From positions 124,001 to 188,000 of the forward strand of contig NZ_VZQQ01000012.1 in the NCBI RefSeq assembly GCF_014397785.1: DNA of 64,000 bases. Direction: 5' to 3'. Position 1 is the stretch's first letter; every line of letters starts with the position of its first letter. The notes below the pieces were generated by a model that worked only from the letters and a program-made list of their open reading frames with translations, made no database searches and had not been told where the DNA came from. The position numbers were made by a program, and so were the translations under genes. The DNA is from Paraburkholderia podalyriae (lineage in GTDB: Bacteria; Pseudomonadota; Gammaproteobacteria; Burkholderiales; Burkholderiaceae). Shown here one piece after another: positions 9,164 to 17,294 of the stretch.

Positions 9164-9751
9164 TCAGATCTTCAGCCGCGAGACCTTCGTGCCTTGCAGC
9201 GACACGTCGCCCATCAGGCCCGCGTTGGTCATCACGAAAACCTGCACCGGCGCGGTGGCCGTGGTGGTGTCGACGGCGCCGTTCGCGCCGATCTTCACGA
9301 GCGCGACCGATGCATCGACGCCGGCCGACCAGCCGTTCGCGTTGCGGAATTTGTCGAGCGAATCCTGCGTCATGAACAGGAAGATGATCGCCTTCGACTG
9401 CGCACCCGCCTGCAAGCCGAACGAGCCCGACGCGGTGCTGTAGTAGCCGACCGTCGCGCCGCCCACCCGCAAGGCGCCTTCGCCATACTGGCCGCCGACG
9501 ATCAAGCCCGCCTGCAGCACCGACGGGAACACCAGCACGCCGCGCGCCTTCGACACCAGCTCGCGCGAGCCCGGCACGGTCGTGAACAGCTTGGACAGCG
9601 TGCCGTCGACGCTGGCGTCGATCGACTGTCGTTTCGAGGCGTCGACATGAGCATTGTCCGGCGTGTTGCCCGTGGTCGTGCACCCGGCGAGTGCGAGGCC
9701 TCCGAAAGCAAGCGCAGCGGTCGTCTTCAACATGAAGTGTCGTCTTTGCAT
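9164..9751 (-). CDS. YSC84-type lipid-binding lipoprotein
   Basis: The 195-residue product belongs to the YSC84/SYLF (DUF500-like) family, which binds phosphoinositides in eukaryotes and is envelope-associated in bacteria. Family features include KLFTTVPGSRELVSKARGVLVFP, YYSTASGSFGLQAGAQ and the C-terminal TNAGLMGDVSLQGTKVSRL. The N-terminus combines a twin-arginine-like motif (QRRHFMLK) with a lipobox (LAGC), so it is probably a lipoprotein and may be Tat-exported. GGAGA seven bases before the ATG supports the start. The cellular role of the bacterial members is not established. Confidence 0.88.
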   Translation of the reverse strand: MQRRHFMLKTTAALAFGGLALAGCTTTGNTPDNAHVDASKRQSIDASVDGTLSKLFTTVPGSRELVSKARGVLVFPSVLQAGLIVGGQYGEGALRVGGATVGYYSTASGSFGLQAGAQSKAIIFLFMTQDSLDKFRNANGWSAGVDASVALVKIGANGAVDTTTATAPVQVFVMTNAGLMGDVSLQGTKVSRLKI

Positions 9752-10136
9752 CGTTTTTCTCCGTCATGGATCCGGGGCGCAACCGTGTGGTGTCGCCTGG
9801 TTGCCTTTAAGTTATAACACACGGCGGTTTAAAAGGCGTATTGCATGGCGACGCTAAAAGCCTTATGTGACAAGGGTTTAAGGCTGATCGCAACAGCTTC
9901 GTCAGTAATTTTGACCGGCCGTGCGCGTGACGTCGGAACATGCGTCGAGCGATGATTGGACGGGAGCGAAGCCGACCGGCGCCCGGACGCGGCGATTTAG
10001 GGGACGCTTCGACGCGGCCATGCGACGCGCCGGTTTTTACCGATTTTCGCGTCGCGCGGCGGGCCTTCCACGTGGAGACGGAAATGTTGTTTCGACGCGT
10101 CGAATCGCAGCAGAGTGCAAGCGGCACAGTGGCCGT
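9752..10136. other. Non-coding gap upstream of the YSC84-type gene
   Basis: This 385-base stretch lies between two minus-strand genes. It should contain the promoter of the lipoprotein gene and the 3' end of the upstream transcript. I see no convincing coding region, terminator with T-tract or repeat in it; the open frames crossing it are GC-bias shadows. Confidence 0.5.
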
Positions 10137-10586
10137 TCAACCGTGATTCGCCGGACTCTTGATCGCGGGCGGGCGCCGCAGCGCGCGCCGCACCATGCCG
10201 ATGATCATGCCGATCGCGAACAGGATCGCCGCCGGCACGACCCAATAGCCGACGAACGCGTGCCACAGATAAGAGACCAGCGTCGAGCGGCGCACGCTGT
10301 ATTCGTTGATGGCGTCCTGCTGGCGCGGCGCGTTGGCGGCCAGCACGTCGGCCGGGCAGCCGGCGGCTTTTGCCTCGTCGGGCTTGCCGTGGCAATGCGC
10401 GGGCGCGCCGGCGGCGCGCTGCGCGTCGGTGAAAGTCCAGGTGGTCAGCGCGCGGTCGAGATCGACCGCGTTGTACGACACTTCCTCGCGGATCTCGTTG
10501 ACCGCGACGATCGCCACGGGTACGGCCCAAAATATGATGACCAGCAACCACCGCCTTAACCAGCGGTTTTTATGCTTCGATACCAT
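10137..10586 (-). CDS. Small inner-membrane protein of unknown function
   Basis: The 149-residue protein has two hydrophobic segments, one near residues 12-31 (WLLVIIFWAVPVAIVAV) and one near residues 112-132 (VVPAAILFAIGMIIGMV), with a polar loop between that contains two cysteines and should face the periplasm. The start at 10586 is chosen because GGAGG lies five bases upstream; an ATG four codons earlier is less well placed. I do not recognise the family. It is a single gene on the minus strand with no clear operon partner. Confidence 0.7.
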   Translation of the reverse strand: MVSKHKNRWLRRWLLVIIFWAVPVAIVAVNEIREEVSYNAVDLDRALTTWTFTDAQRAAGAPAHCHGKPDEAKAAGCPADVLAANAPRQQDAINEYSVRRSTLVSYLWHAFVGYWVVPAAILFAIGMIIGMVRRALRRPPAIKSPANHG

Positions 10587-10764
10587 CTTTGCCTCCAATC
10601 GATGCTCAGTAGCACCAACGACAAGATGGCGGCCCGCGTAGTTGACTGTTCTATATATGAGGGTGGGCCGTCTCCGCAGCCATCATAGAAGAAAACGGCG
10701 CGTTGCGGCGGGTGGGCTGCGAAGCGGGGGGATTCGATCGATGCGCATCGTGGGTGAGACGATG

Positions 10765-10797
10765 CGCCGGCGCCGCGTCGAGCGGCGGGCGCCGGCG
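10765..10797. other. Strong GC hairpin downstream of the membrane-protein promoter region
   Basis: The segment CGCCGGCG recurs at both ends of a 33-base inverted repeat with a GTCGA loop region. It is located 23 bases past the stop of the PsiF gene (minus strand). No T-tract follows, so it may act as an mRNA 3'-end stabiliser or a rho-assisted stop. Confidence 0.45.
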
Positions 10798-10820
10798 TGG
10801 GGGATGGCTACGCCTGTCGC

Positions 10821-11117
10821 TCAGTTGGCCGGCGCAGACGACAGACAGGTCTTCATGAACGCCTTGCGGTCATCGCCCTTCTTGTCGGCCGCCTGCTTGT
10901 TGCAGGCCTTCATCTTGTCCTGCTGGCTCATCGGCGCGGCGGCGGCCGGCTTCGCGGCCAGACAGGTTTTCATGAACGCCTTGCGCTCGTCGCCTTTCTT
11001 GTCGCCGGCCTGCTTGTTGCAGTCGGCCATTTTGGTTTGCTGGCTGTTCTGCGCGAACGCCGGCGATACGAGTACCGCGCCCAGCACCAGCGTAGCGATA
11101 GCGGATTGGATTCTCAT
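10821..11117 (-). CDS. PsiF-repeat periplasmic protein
   Basis: The 98-residue product has a signal peptide ending at SPAFA-Q and then two PsiF repeats. Each repeat has the pattern M-x-x-CNKQA-x-DKKG-D-x-RKAFMKTCL with two conserved cysteines. PsiF was named for a phosphate-starvation-inducible E. coli gene, but the molecular role is unknown. The start at 11117 (MRIQSA) has GGAG about seven bases upstream and gives a clean signal peptide. It is a stand-alone gene. Confidence 0.85.
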   Translation of the reverse strand: MRIQSAIATLVLGAVLVSPAFAQNSQQTKMADCNKQAGDKKGDERKAFMKTCLAAKPAAAAPMSQQDKMKACNKQAADKKGDDRKAFMKTCLSSAPAN

Positions 11118-11564
11118 GGGACACTCCATCGGTGGTGAAAACGTTTATGGTCGTTCATGCGCGCGGGCGACGACGGCGTCCGGCAGCCCATCGGCGCATC
11201 CATTATGGCAAATGCCGTCTGCCAGAACGGCCCGAAATGCATTCTGGTTGACAGCGCCCGGCGCTCGTTTTCCCTGAGTGGCGCGCCGCGACGGGCGATG
11301 CGGCGTTTGAAACGATCGAATCAAAGGTAGCGGGAATCCTGTTATGCGATGCAGATTAGTTGACTGGATTATTTCAAGCATATTGAAATTAAATTACGGC
11401 GCCAGGTATTTAAGCTATTCCCATCACGCAATTTGCATTTCTTCATTGCTGCAAATGCACCTGAATAAAAAATAGGCATGAAATCAGGTCACTGCCGTTA
11501 TGCCGAACCGCGACCCGATGCATGCCACTTGATGGCAACGCTCATCCTTGCGAGGAGTCTGACC
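11118..11564. other. Divergent intergenic region
   Basis: This 447-base gap separates the minus-strand PsiF gene from the plus-strand YciI-like gene. The part from about 11330 to 11480 is clearly AT-richer than its surroundings and is the most likely place for divergent promoters. No RNA gene or repeat was seen. Confidence 0.5.
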
Positions 11565-11864
11565 ATGCATTACCTGTTGATGTACGAGCTTGTACCTGAC
11601 TATCTGGAGCGGCGCGGCGAGTACCGCGACGCGCATCTGAAACTCGCATGGGCCGCCGCCGAGCGGGGCGAACTGCTACTGGCCGGCGCGCTCGCCGAGC
11701 CGACCGACGGTGCGGTGCTGCTGTTTGCCGGCGCCTCGCCGGCGGTCGCCGAAGCCTTTGCCAAGGCCGATCCGTATGTGCTCTCCGGACTCGTCACGCG
11801 CTGGCGCGTGCGCGAATGGACCACGGTAGTCGGCGAGCACGCATCGAAACCGGTGCGCGCGTAA
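11565..11864 (+). CDS. YciI-like protein
   Basis: The 99-residue protein starts MHYLLMYELVPDYLERRGEYRDAHL and ends with a VREWTTVVG strand, the layout of YciI/YCII-related alpha-beta barrel proteins. The segment R-x-x-HL with its conserved His is the proposed active-site residue of the family, whose reaction is mostly uncharacterised. The start at 11565 has GAGGAG seven bases upstream and fits the family N-terminus better than an in-frame ATG 29 codons earlier. Confidence 0.85.
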   Translation: MHYLLMYELVPDYLERRGEYRDAHLKLAWAAAERGELLLAGALAEPTDGAVLLFAGASPAVAEAFAKADPYVLSGLVTRWRVREWTTVVGEHASKPVRA

Positions 11865-12411
11865 CGTCGCTCGATGTGACGTCGTCGTCTGTGTAACGCC
11901 TTGAACCTCCGCGCATGCGCAGTGGCCGGCATGCGCGTCGCCGTCCTTCCGCCGACGGGCGAGACCGACGCTCCCAACAACCATCAAAAGGCATGGAAAT
12001 GCATGCTGGATCGGCAATTGCATTTCTAAATCCCATTCGGTTCGTTGTTGCGGTATTGTGCTCTGCAATAGGCAGATCCGATGCCGGATAAGCAGCGGCT
12101 TCTGTTACGGCAATGCGTGAATCGATGCAGCGAAACGGAAAAGATTGTTTCTTTCCGTAACACTTGTCTCAGCCATACTCATGCAAAGAATGCGATGGTA
12201 TGCTTCGTGCACACATTCTCCCATGCACGAGTGAGACCACCTCCTGTGCCTCGCAATAAGGAAGAGCCGCACCAATTACGGGCGGACTGCTCCAGCGAGG
12301 TAAACGGACAAAACAGATTTGTGCAACCGAGGGTCGCATACGGATCGTGAACGCTGAGAATCCGTGGCAGGCCCAAAGCCGCGGCCAGGCCAGGCCGCGT
12401 GGAGAAAATCC
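11865..12411. other. Non-coding region before the transposase-derived gene
   Basis: This is 547 bases with mixed base composition. An imperfect hairpin, ACGGAAA with TTTCCGT, lies at 12135-12158. The block at 12045-12069 (TTGCGGTATTGTGCT) weakly resembles the motif shared by polysaccharide promoters in this window. An open frame at 12081-12350 has no family resemblance and no good ribosome binding site, so I do not call it. Confidence 0.4.
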
Positions 12412-13611
12412 ATGTTTTTCGATGAGCTAAACAACGACGAATGGGCGCTGCTCGCACCACTCGTCTCCGACGAGCCGGCCGTCCGTCTGAACCGGCGCGG
12501 CCGGCCGCGCGCCGAACCACGCATCGTGACGAATGCCGTACTGTGGATTCTGACCACCGGCGAGCCGTGGTCGAAGCTGCCGGGCCGCTATCCGTCCGGT
12601 CCCACGTGCCGCCGCCGCTTCGAAGAGTGGCAGCTTAACGGCACCCTGCTAGAGATGGTCCGCCTGCTGTCGCAGAACGGGCGCACCTTCGCGTACATTC
12701 CCCAACCGGCGGCGCCCGTTACGGCCAGACCCGAGGCACCGGTTGCGCAAACCCCGAGTCCGCGCGACGACAACACGCTGCGCGGCGTGTCGTGGAAGAG
12801 TCCCGAGTCGTGGCAGGCGCCCGGCGTCGCGAGCACGTTGAGCCCATGGCGCACGGCCGATCCGATCGGCGACATCACGCGGCAATTGTCCGGGCTTCCG
12901 TCAGCGGCGGCGCCGGCTGATCCGGCGACGACAACCGCGTTCGCGACTGCCGTGACGGCGGCGCGGATGCACGTCGAACCGGCCGCATTCGGCGCGTTCG
13001 AGCCCGTGGCGGCCGACGAGCCGCGCCCGTCGCTGACGATGACGCTCGCTCCGCGCGGCACGCAAGTCGCCGATTCGCGCGGTTATCTGATCTACGTGGT
13101 GGTCGAGGAAGTGCCGAATGCGATGTACCGCGCGTGGGCGGAGATCATCAGGGACGGCAGGCGCGTCGAGCGTTCCGGCCTTGTCGGTCCGCGCTTCTTG
13201 CATCCGGAACACGCGCAACAGTTCGCGCTCGACTGGGCGCGTCAGTGGATCGATCGCGAATGCGCAACCGATGCGGCGGCCAACGCGATGGCCGATGCCA
13301 CATTCGAACCTGCGTCGGCACCCGCGTCGGCCGACCCCGCGCAGCGGTCCGTGGGCCGACCGTTGTCGGGCCTGCGTCATGTGCCGGATGCGGCGTCGAT
13401 CAATGGCAGCGCAAATCAGGCGGCAAGTCATGGTGCACCATTGCACGGGCCGCTGAAGCCATCACTGAATGCATTACGCGGGCCGCTGCGTCGCTATCCG
13501 TCCGACTCCGCGACCGTGGGCGTGACAAGCGCACCCACCGTGACGACCGACAGCGGCACCACGGAGCGCTTTTCGGCGACCTACATGGAACTCATCTCGC
13601 ACGTGGGATGA
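12412..13611 (+). CDS. Protein with IS4/IS5-type transposase N-terminal domain and novel C-terminus
   Basis: The first 80 or so residues of this 399-residue protein match the N-terminal DNA-binding domain of IS5-family transposases: DEWALLAPLV, then GRPR, then VLWILTTGEPWSKLP and RRRFEEW. The DDE catalytic domain that should follow is absent. Instead there is a Pro/Ala-rich linker (about residues 85-220), a compact segment around YLIYVVVEEVPNAMYRAWAEI...HPEHAQQFALDWARQWI, and a low-complexity tail. No terminal inverted repeats were seen. GGAGA seven bases before the ATG marks the start. It converges on bceA with a 69-base gap. My inference is a domesticated DNA-binding protein, possibly a regulator of the polysaccharide locus; it could also be a decayed element. 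Confidence 0.75.
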   Translation: MFFDELNNDEWALLAPLVSDEPAVRLNRRGRPRAEPRIVTNAVLWILTTGEPWSKLPGRYPSGPTCRRRFEEWQLNGTLLEMVRLLSQNGRTFAYIPQPAAPVTARPEAPVAQTPSPRDDNTLRGVSWKSPESWQAPGVASTLSPWRTADPIGDITRQLSGLPSAAAPADPATTTAFATAVTAARMHVEPAAFGAFEPVAADEPRPSLTMTLAPRGTQVADSRGYLIYVVVEEVPNAMYRAWAEIIRDGRRVERSGLVGPRFLHPEHAQQFALDWARQWIDRECATDAAANAMADATFEPASAPASADPAQRSVGRPLSGLRHVPDAASINGSANQAASHGAPLHGPLKPSLNALRGPLRRYPSDSATVGVTSAPTVTTDSGTTERFSATYMELISHVG

Positions 13612-13680
13612 GCCCGGCGGTCCCCGCGGCCGCGTTACGCCGCCGCAGGTTCCCGCTTCATCATTGCGACCGGACGCGGG

Positions 13681-15252
13681 TCATTGCCGCCCGTACGTAT
13701 CGTCGAAGCGCACGATATCGTCTTCGCCCAGGTACGAACCCGACTGCACCTCGATCATTTCGAGCGGCATCTTGCCCGGGTTTTCCAGGCGATGCTTGAC
13801 GCCGAGCGGAATATAAGCCGACTCGTTTTCGGACACGATAAAGCGCTCGTCGCCGCGCGTGACGAGTGCCGTGCCGCGCACGACGATCCAGTGCTCCGCG
13901 CGATGATGATGCATCTGCAACGACAGCCGCGCGCCCGGCTTCACGACGATACGCTTGACCTGGAAGCGCTCGCCGGTGTCGACGGAATCGTAGTTGCCCC
14001 ACGGCCGATGCACCTTGCGATGATTGGCCGCTTCGAGCCCGCCGTCCTCGCGAATCCGGTTGACGATCTTCTTCACGTCCTGCACGCAGGATTTGTCGGC
14101 GACGAGAATCGCATCGGCGGTCTCGACGACGACCAGATCCTGTGTGCCGACGCAGGCAATCAGTCGTCCTTCGGAATGCGCGAAGGTCGAGTTCGCGCCT
14201 TCGAACATCACGCGGCCGCGGCTCACGTTGCGATCGGCGTCCTTCTCGGAGATGTCCCAGATCGCGTCCCAGCAACCGACGTCGGACCAGCCGGCCGCCA
14301 GTGGCACGACCACGCCGGACGCGACGCCCTGATCGCCGCCGAGTTTTTCCATCACCGCGTAGTCGATCGAATTCGACGGCGACGCGCTGAACGCATCGCG
14401 CTGCAGGCGCAAGAAGTCGCCGTCCGTGCTGCTGCCCGCGAAGGCCGCCTCGCATGCTTCGCAAATGGCCGGTTGAAAATGGCGGATCGCTTTGAGCCAC
14501 GTCGATGCGCGCATGATGAAGATGCCGCTGTTCCACCAGTATTCGCGTGATTCGACATAGCGCTGCGCGAGCTCCAGATGCGGCTTTTCGACGAATCGGT
14601 CGAGGCGGTGCGCGTTGAGGCGATCCGGTGCTTCGGTATCCGGAGCATCCTGCGCATCATCGGAACCGAGCGGCGCGCCGATGCGGATATAGCCGTAACC
14701 GGTTTCGGCACGCGTCGGCACGATACCCATCGTGACGATATGGCCGGCCGCCGCGTGCTGAACGCCGGCGGCGATCGCCGCGTGAAAGCCTTCGCTGTCG
14801 GTGACCGCGTGATCGGCGGGCATCACGACCATGATGCCGTCTTCGTCCTGCGCGGCGACGGACAACGCCGCCACCGTCAACGCGGGCGCGGTGTCACGGC
14901 CCACCGGTTCGAGTATCAGCCGGCTCGGCTTGCCGCTCGTGCGCAACTGTTCGGCCGTCGTGAAGCGCTGTTCTTCGTTGGCGACGACCACGAGCTGGCC
15001 GGCGAGCGGATAACCGGCTTCGAGCCGGTCGAGCCGGCGGGTCGTCGATTGCAGCAGCGACTCTTCGCCGAGCAGGCCGATCAGTTGCTTCGGATGCTGC
15101 TCGCGCGACATCGGCCACAGACGGGTGCCCGAGCCGCCCGCGAGTATCACGGGGTGAACCTTGAGCTTGACACCGGTTGCGGTTGAGGACATGGGCGAAT
15201 GGGCGGCTGTGGGCCGGGTGCCGGCGGGCGTGACCGGGGCCGGAGCTGTCAT
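13681..15252 (-). CDS. bceA: Mannose-1-phosphate guanylyltransferase / mannose-6-phosphate isomerase
   Basis: This bifunctional enzyme supplies GDP-mannose. The N-terminal nucleotidyltransferase carries VILAGGSGTRLWPMSR, FVEKPHLELA and YWWNSGIFIMRAS. The C-terminal cupin-type isomerase carries VHRPWGNYDSVD, LSLQMHHHRAEHW and EMIEVQSGSYLGEDDI. The 523-residue product starts at 15252, where GAGGAGAG lies upstream; a codon 20 positions earlier is less likely. The gene is divergent from bceB-K, the arrangement of the cepacian bce-I cluster, where bceA has this dual function. Gene symbols in this locus rest on order and domain content. Confidence 0.93.
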   Translation of the reverse strand: MTAPAPVTPAGTRPTAAHSPMSSTATGVKLKVHPVILAGGSGTRLWPMSREQHPKQLIGLLGEESLLQSTTRRLDRLEAGYPLAGQLVVVANEEQRFTTAEQLRTSGKPSRLILEPVGRDTAPALTVAALSVAAQDEDGIMVVMPADHAVTDSEGFHAAIAAGVQHAAAGHIVTMGIVPTRAETGYGYIRIGAPLGSDDAQDAPDTEAPDRLNAHRLDRFVEKPHLELAQRYVESREYWWNSGIFIMRASTWLKAIRHFQPAICEACEAAFAGSSTDGDFLRLQRDAFSASPSNSIDYAVMEKLGGDQGVASGVVVPLAAGWSDVGCWDAIWDISEKDADRNVSRGRVMFEGANSTFAHSEGRLIACVGTQDLVVVETADAILVADKSCVQDVKKIVNRIREDGGLEAANHRKVHRPWGNYDSVDTGERFQVKRIVVKPGARLSLQMHHHRAEHWIVVRGTALVTRGDERFIVSENESAYIPLGVKHRLENPGKMPLEMIEVQSGSYLGEDDIVRFDDTYGRQ

Positions 15253-15815
15253 GGTGAACTCTCCTCGAGGCTGGATGAATGCGTCGAGTTTTATCACGAA
15301 GTCGCGAATCAATAAAAGCGCGTTAAATACAATGCCGATAAAGAGCGCGCCGAACTTATTCGAAAAGCACGAAAAAATGCCAAATCGAATTATTCAAAAA
15401 TAAAAAATACCTGAAAAAAATCGGCCGGGATTTTTTTGCGCTTAATGATGCGCAAGAATGGGGGCACGGATCGCGCCCACGCTTCGCGGGTGAGCATGGC
15501 GCGAATGCGAAATCTCTCCTATGCAAAAGGCTCGAATCGATCGTCCTGAAGGCGACGTCGATCCGCGATGCGGCAAAAAGTACCGCACAAAATGCATAAA
15601 AATACCGGAATTTTGACCGATACAATTTGAGATTTTTTGCGGTCTTGTCGTGCGAATTTTAATACCGCTTTATTGAGGTATGTACAGGGGTATTCACTCA
15701 TTGAACTCGGCTTTTCCATTCCGGGAAATAAAAAGTGCAATGCTGAAACCCGCATGCAGCATCCATTTCAACCAACCGACGGATCGCACTTGACCGACAA
15801 ACAGAGGGGCGGCGC
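15253..15815. promoter_or_regulatory. AT-rich divergent promoter region of the polysaccharide cluster
   Basis: This 563-base gap separates bceA from bceB. From about 15290 to 15730 it is much richer in A/T than the genes around it, with A-tracts near 15400 and 15630. It should hold both divergent promoters, and its composition makes it a plausible target for H-NS-like silencers. TTGACC at about 15613 and the motif at 15634-15662 are candidate promoter elements. No open frame in it looks like a gene. Confidence 0.6.
15634..15662 (+). promoter_or_regulatory. Candidate shared motif upstream of bceB
   Basis: The core TTGTCGTGCGAATTTTAA, preceded by TTTGCGGTC, closely matches a segment at 48774-48800 (TTTGCCGTT, then TTGTCGTGCTAATTTAA). 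A shorter match, GTGCGAATT, lies upstream of galU at 49123-49131. TTGTCG could be a -35 element or part of a regulator site. This is a visual alignment only. Confidence 0.4.
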
Positions 15816-17213
15816 ATGCTGAGCGTTCTAGCGAGAATCATCGACATCGCCATGGTCGCGCTCGCCGCGGTGCTGGCGGCGGCCGTGCACAGCGGCACAG
15901 TGGCATGGCTCGACGATATGCAAAGCGTGTCGCTCGCGTTCGGCTGCCTGCTGGTGGTGGTGTTCTTCCCGGCGCTCGGCATCTATCAGTCGTGGCGCGG
16001 CAAGCCGCTCTACGACCTGCTGTCGCGCGTCGCGGGCGGTTGGCTGATGGTCGAAGTGACCGGCGTGCTGATCAGCTTCAGCGTGCACCGCTCGGACAGC
16101 CTGTCGCGGCTGTGGCTCGTGTACTGGGCGCTCGCGTCGATCGTGCTGCTGGTCGTCACCAAGCTCATCGTCCATTCGATTCTGCGCGGGCTGCGCCGCG
16201 AGGGCTTCAATCAGCGGGCGGTCGCGATCGTCGGCGGCGCGCCGTACGGCCGCTTTCTGATCGAACAGATGCGCGGCCGTCCCGAAGCCGGCTTCACGCC
16301 CGTCGTCGTGTTCGACGAGGACGGCACGATCAATCCGTATGAAGACCCGGACGCGGCCCGCGCGGTCGCGGGCGTGCCGGTCGAGCGCGACTATCAGCGC
16401 ATGCTCGAACTGGTGCGCCAGCGCGCGATCCGCGAGCTGTGGCTCGCGCTGCCGATCTCGAAGGAGAAGGCGATCCATCGCTTCGTGATGGACCTGCGCA
16501 ACGACTTCGTGAACATCCGCTTCATCCCGGACGTGGGCAGCCTGACGCTGTTCAATCAGCCGATGGTCGAGTTGCTCGGCGTGCCCGCGATCAATCTGGC
16601 CGCCTCGCCGATCACCGATCTGCGCGTGCTGCCCAAGCGCGTCTTCGACAGCCTGTTCGCGCTCGGCGCATTGCTCGCGCTGGCGCCGCTGATGCTCGCG
16701 ATCGCGCTGATGGTCAAGCTCAGCTCGCCGGGGCCGGTGTTTTTTCGCCAGCGCCGCAAGGGCATCGACGGCCGCGAGTTCGAGATCTACAAGTTCCGCT
16801 CGATGAAAGTCCACCAGGAAACGGCCGGCAAGATCACCCAGGCGACGCGGCGCGATCCGCGCATCACCGCGGTCGGCGCGTTCCTGCGCCGTACCAGCCT
16901 CGACGAGTTGCCGCAATTCATCAACGTGCTGCGCGGCGAGATGTCGGTGGTAGGTCCCCGTCCGCATGCGCTCGAGCACGACGACATCTACAAGGATCTG
17001 GTGAAGGGCTACATGCACCGCTACCGGATCAGGCCGGGCATCACCGGCTGGGCGCAGATCAACGGTTATCGCGGCGAAACCGATCGCATCGAAAAGATGA
17101 TGGGCCGCGTGAAGCTCGATCTGTACTACATGCAGCACTGGACCTTCTGGCTCGACATCAAGATCGTCGTGCTGACGCTGTGGAAGGGCTTCGCGGGCAG
17201 CAACGCCTATTGA
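15816..17213 (+). CDS. bceB: Undecaprenyl-phosphate glucose phosphotransferase (priming enzyme)
   Basis: This 465-residue WcaJ/PssY-type membrane protein starts the repeat unit by transferring glucose-1-phosphate from UDP-glucose to undecaprenyl phosphate. Four hydrophobic segments lie in the first 120 residues, followed by a Rossmann-like soluble domain (VAIVGGAPYGRFLIEQM). The catalytic bacterial sugar-transferase domain includes SPGPVFFRQRRKG, YKFRSMK, RRTSLDELPQF, SVVGPRPHA and RPGITGWAQINGYRG. It is the first gene of the plus-strand operon, directly after the AT-rich promoter region. In the bce nomenclature this position is bceB. Confidence 0.94.
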   Translation: MLSVLARIIDIAMVALAAVLAAAVHSGTVAWLDDMQSVSLAFGCLLVVVFFPALGIYQSWRGKPLYDLLSRVAGGWLMVEVTGVLISFSVHRSDSLSRLWLVYWALASIVLLVVTKLIVHSILRGLRREGFNQRAVAIVGGAPYGRFLIEQMRGRPEAGFTPVVVFDEDGTINPYEDPDAARAVAGVPVERDYQRMLELVRQRAIRELWLALPISKEKAIHRFVMDLRNDFVNIRFIPDVGSLTLFNQPMVELLGVPAINLAASPITDLRVLPKRVFDSLFALGALLALAPLMLAIALMVKLSSPGPVFFRQRRKGIDGREFEIYKFRSMKVHQETAGKITQATRRDPRITAVGAFLRRTSLDELPQFINVLRGEMSVVGPRPHALEHDDIYKDLVKGYMHRYRIRPGITGWAQINGYRGETDRIEKMMGRVKLDLYYMQHWTFWLDIKIVVLTLWKGFAGSNAY

Positions 17214-17294
17214 ACGTGGAGCGCCGGGCCGTGCCGATGCCACGCATCGCACGAGGGCATTCCTGAATCAACTCCATTTATCGAGGTGCAATCC

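Noticed and set aside
12081..12350. Possible 89-residue protein
   Set aside because: No good ribosome binding site, atypical composition and no family resemblance; it overlaps a hairpin and mixed-composition gap.
12412..13611. An active insertion sequence
   Set aside because: Only the N-terminal transposase domain is present, the DDE catalytic region is missing, and I saw no terminal inverted repeats or target duplications.
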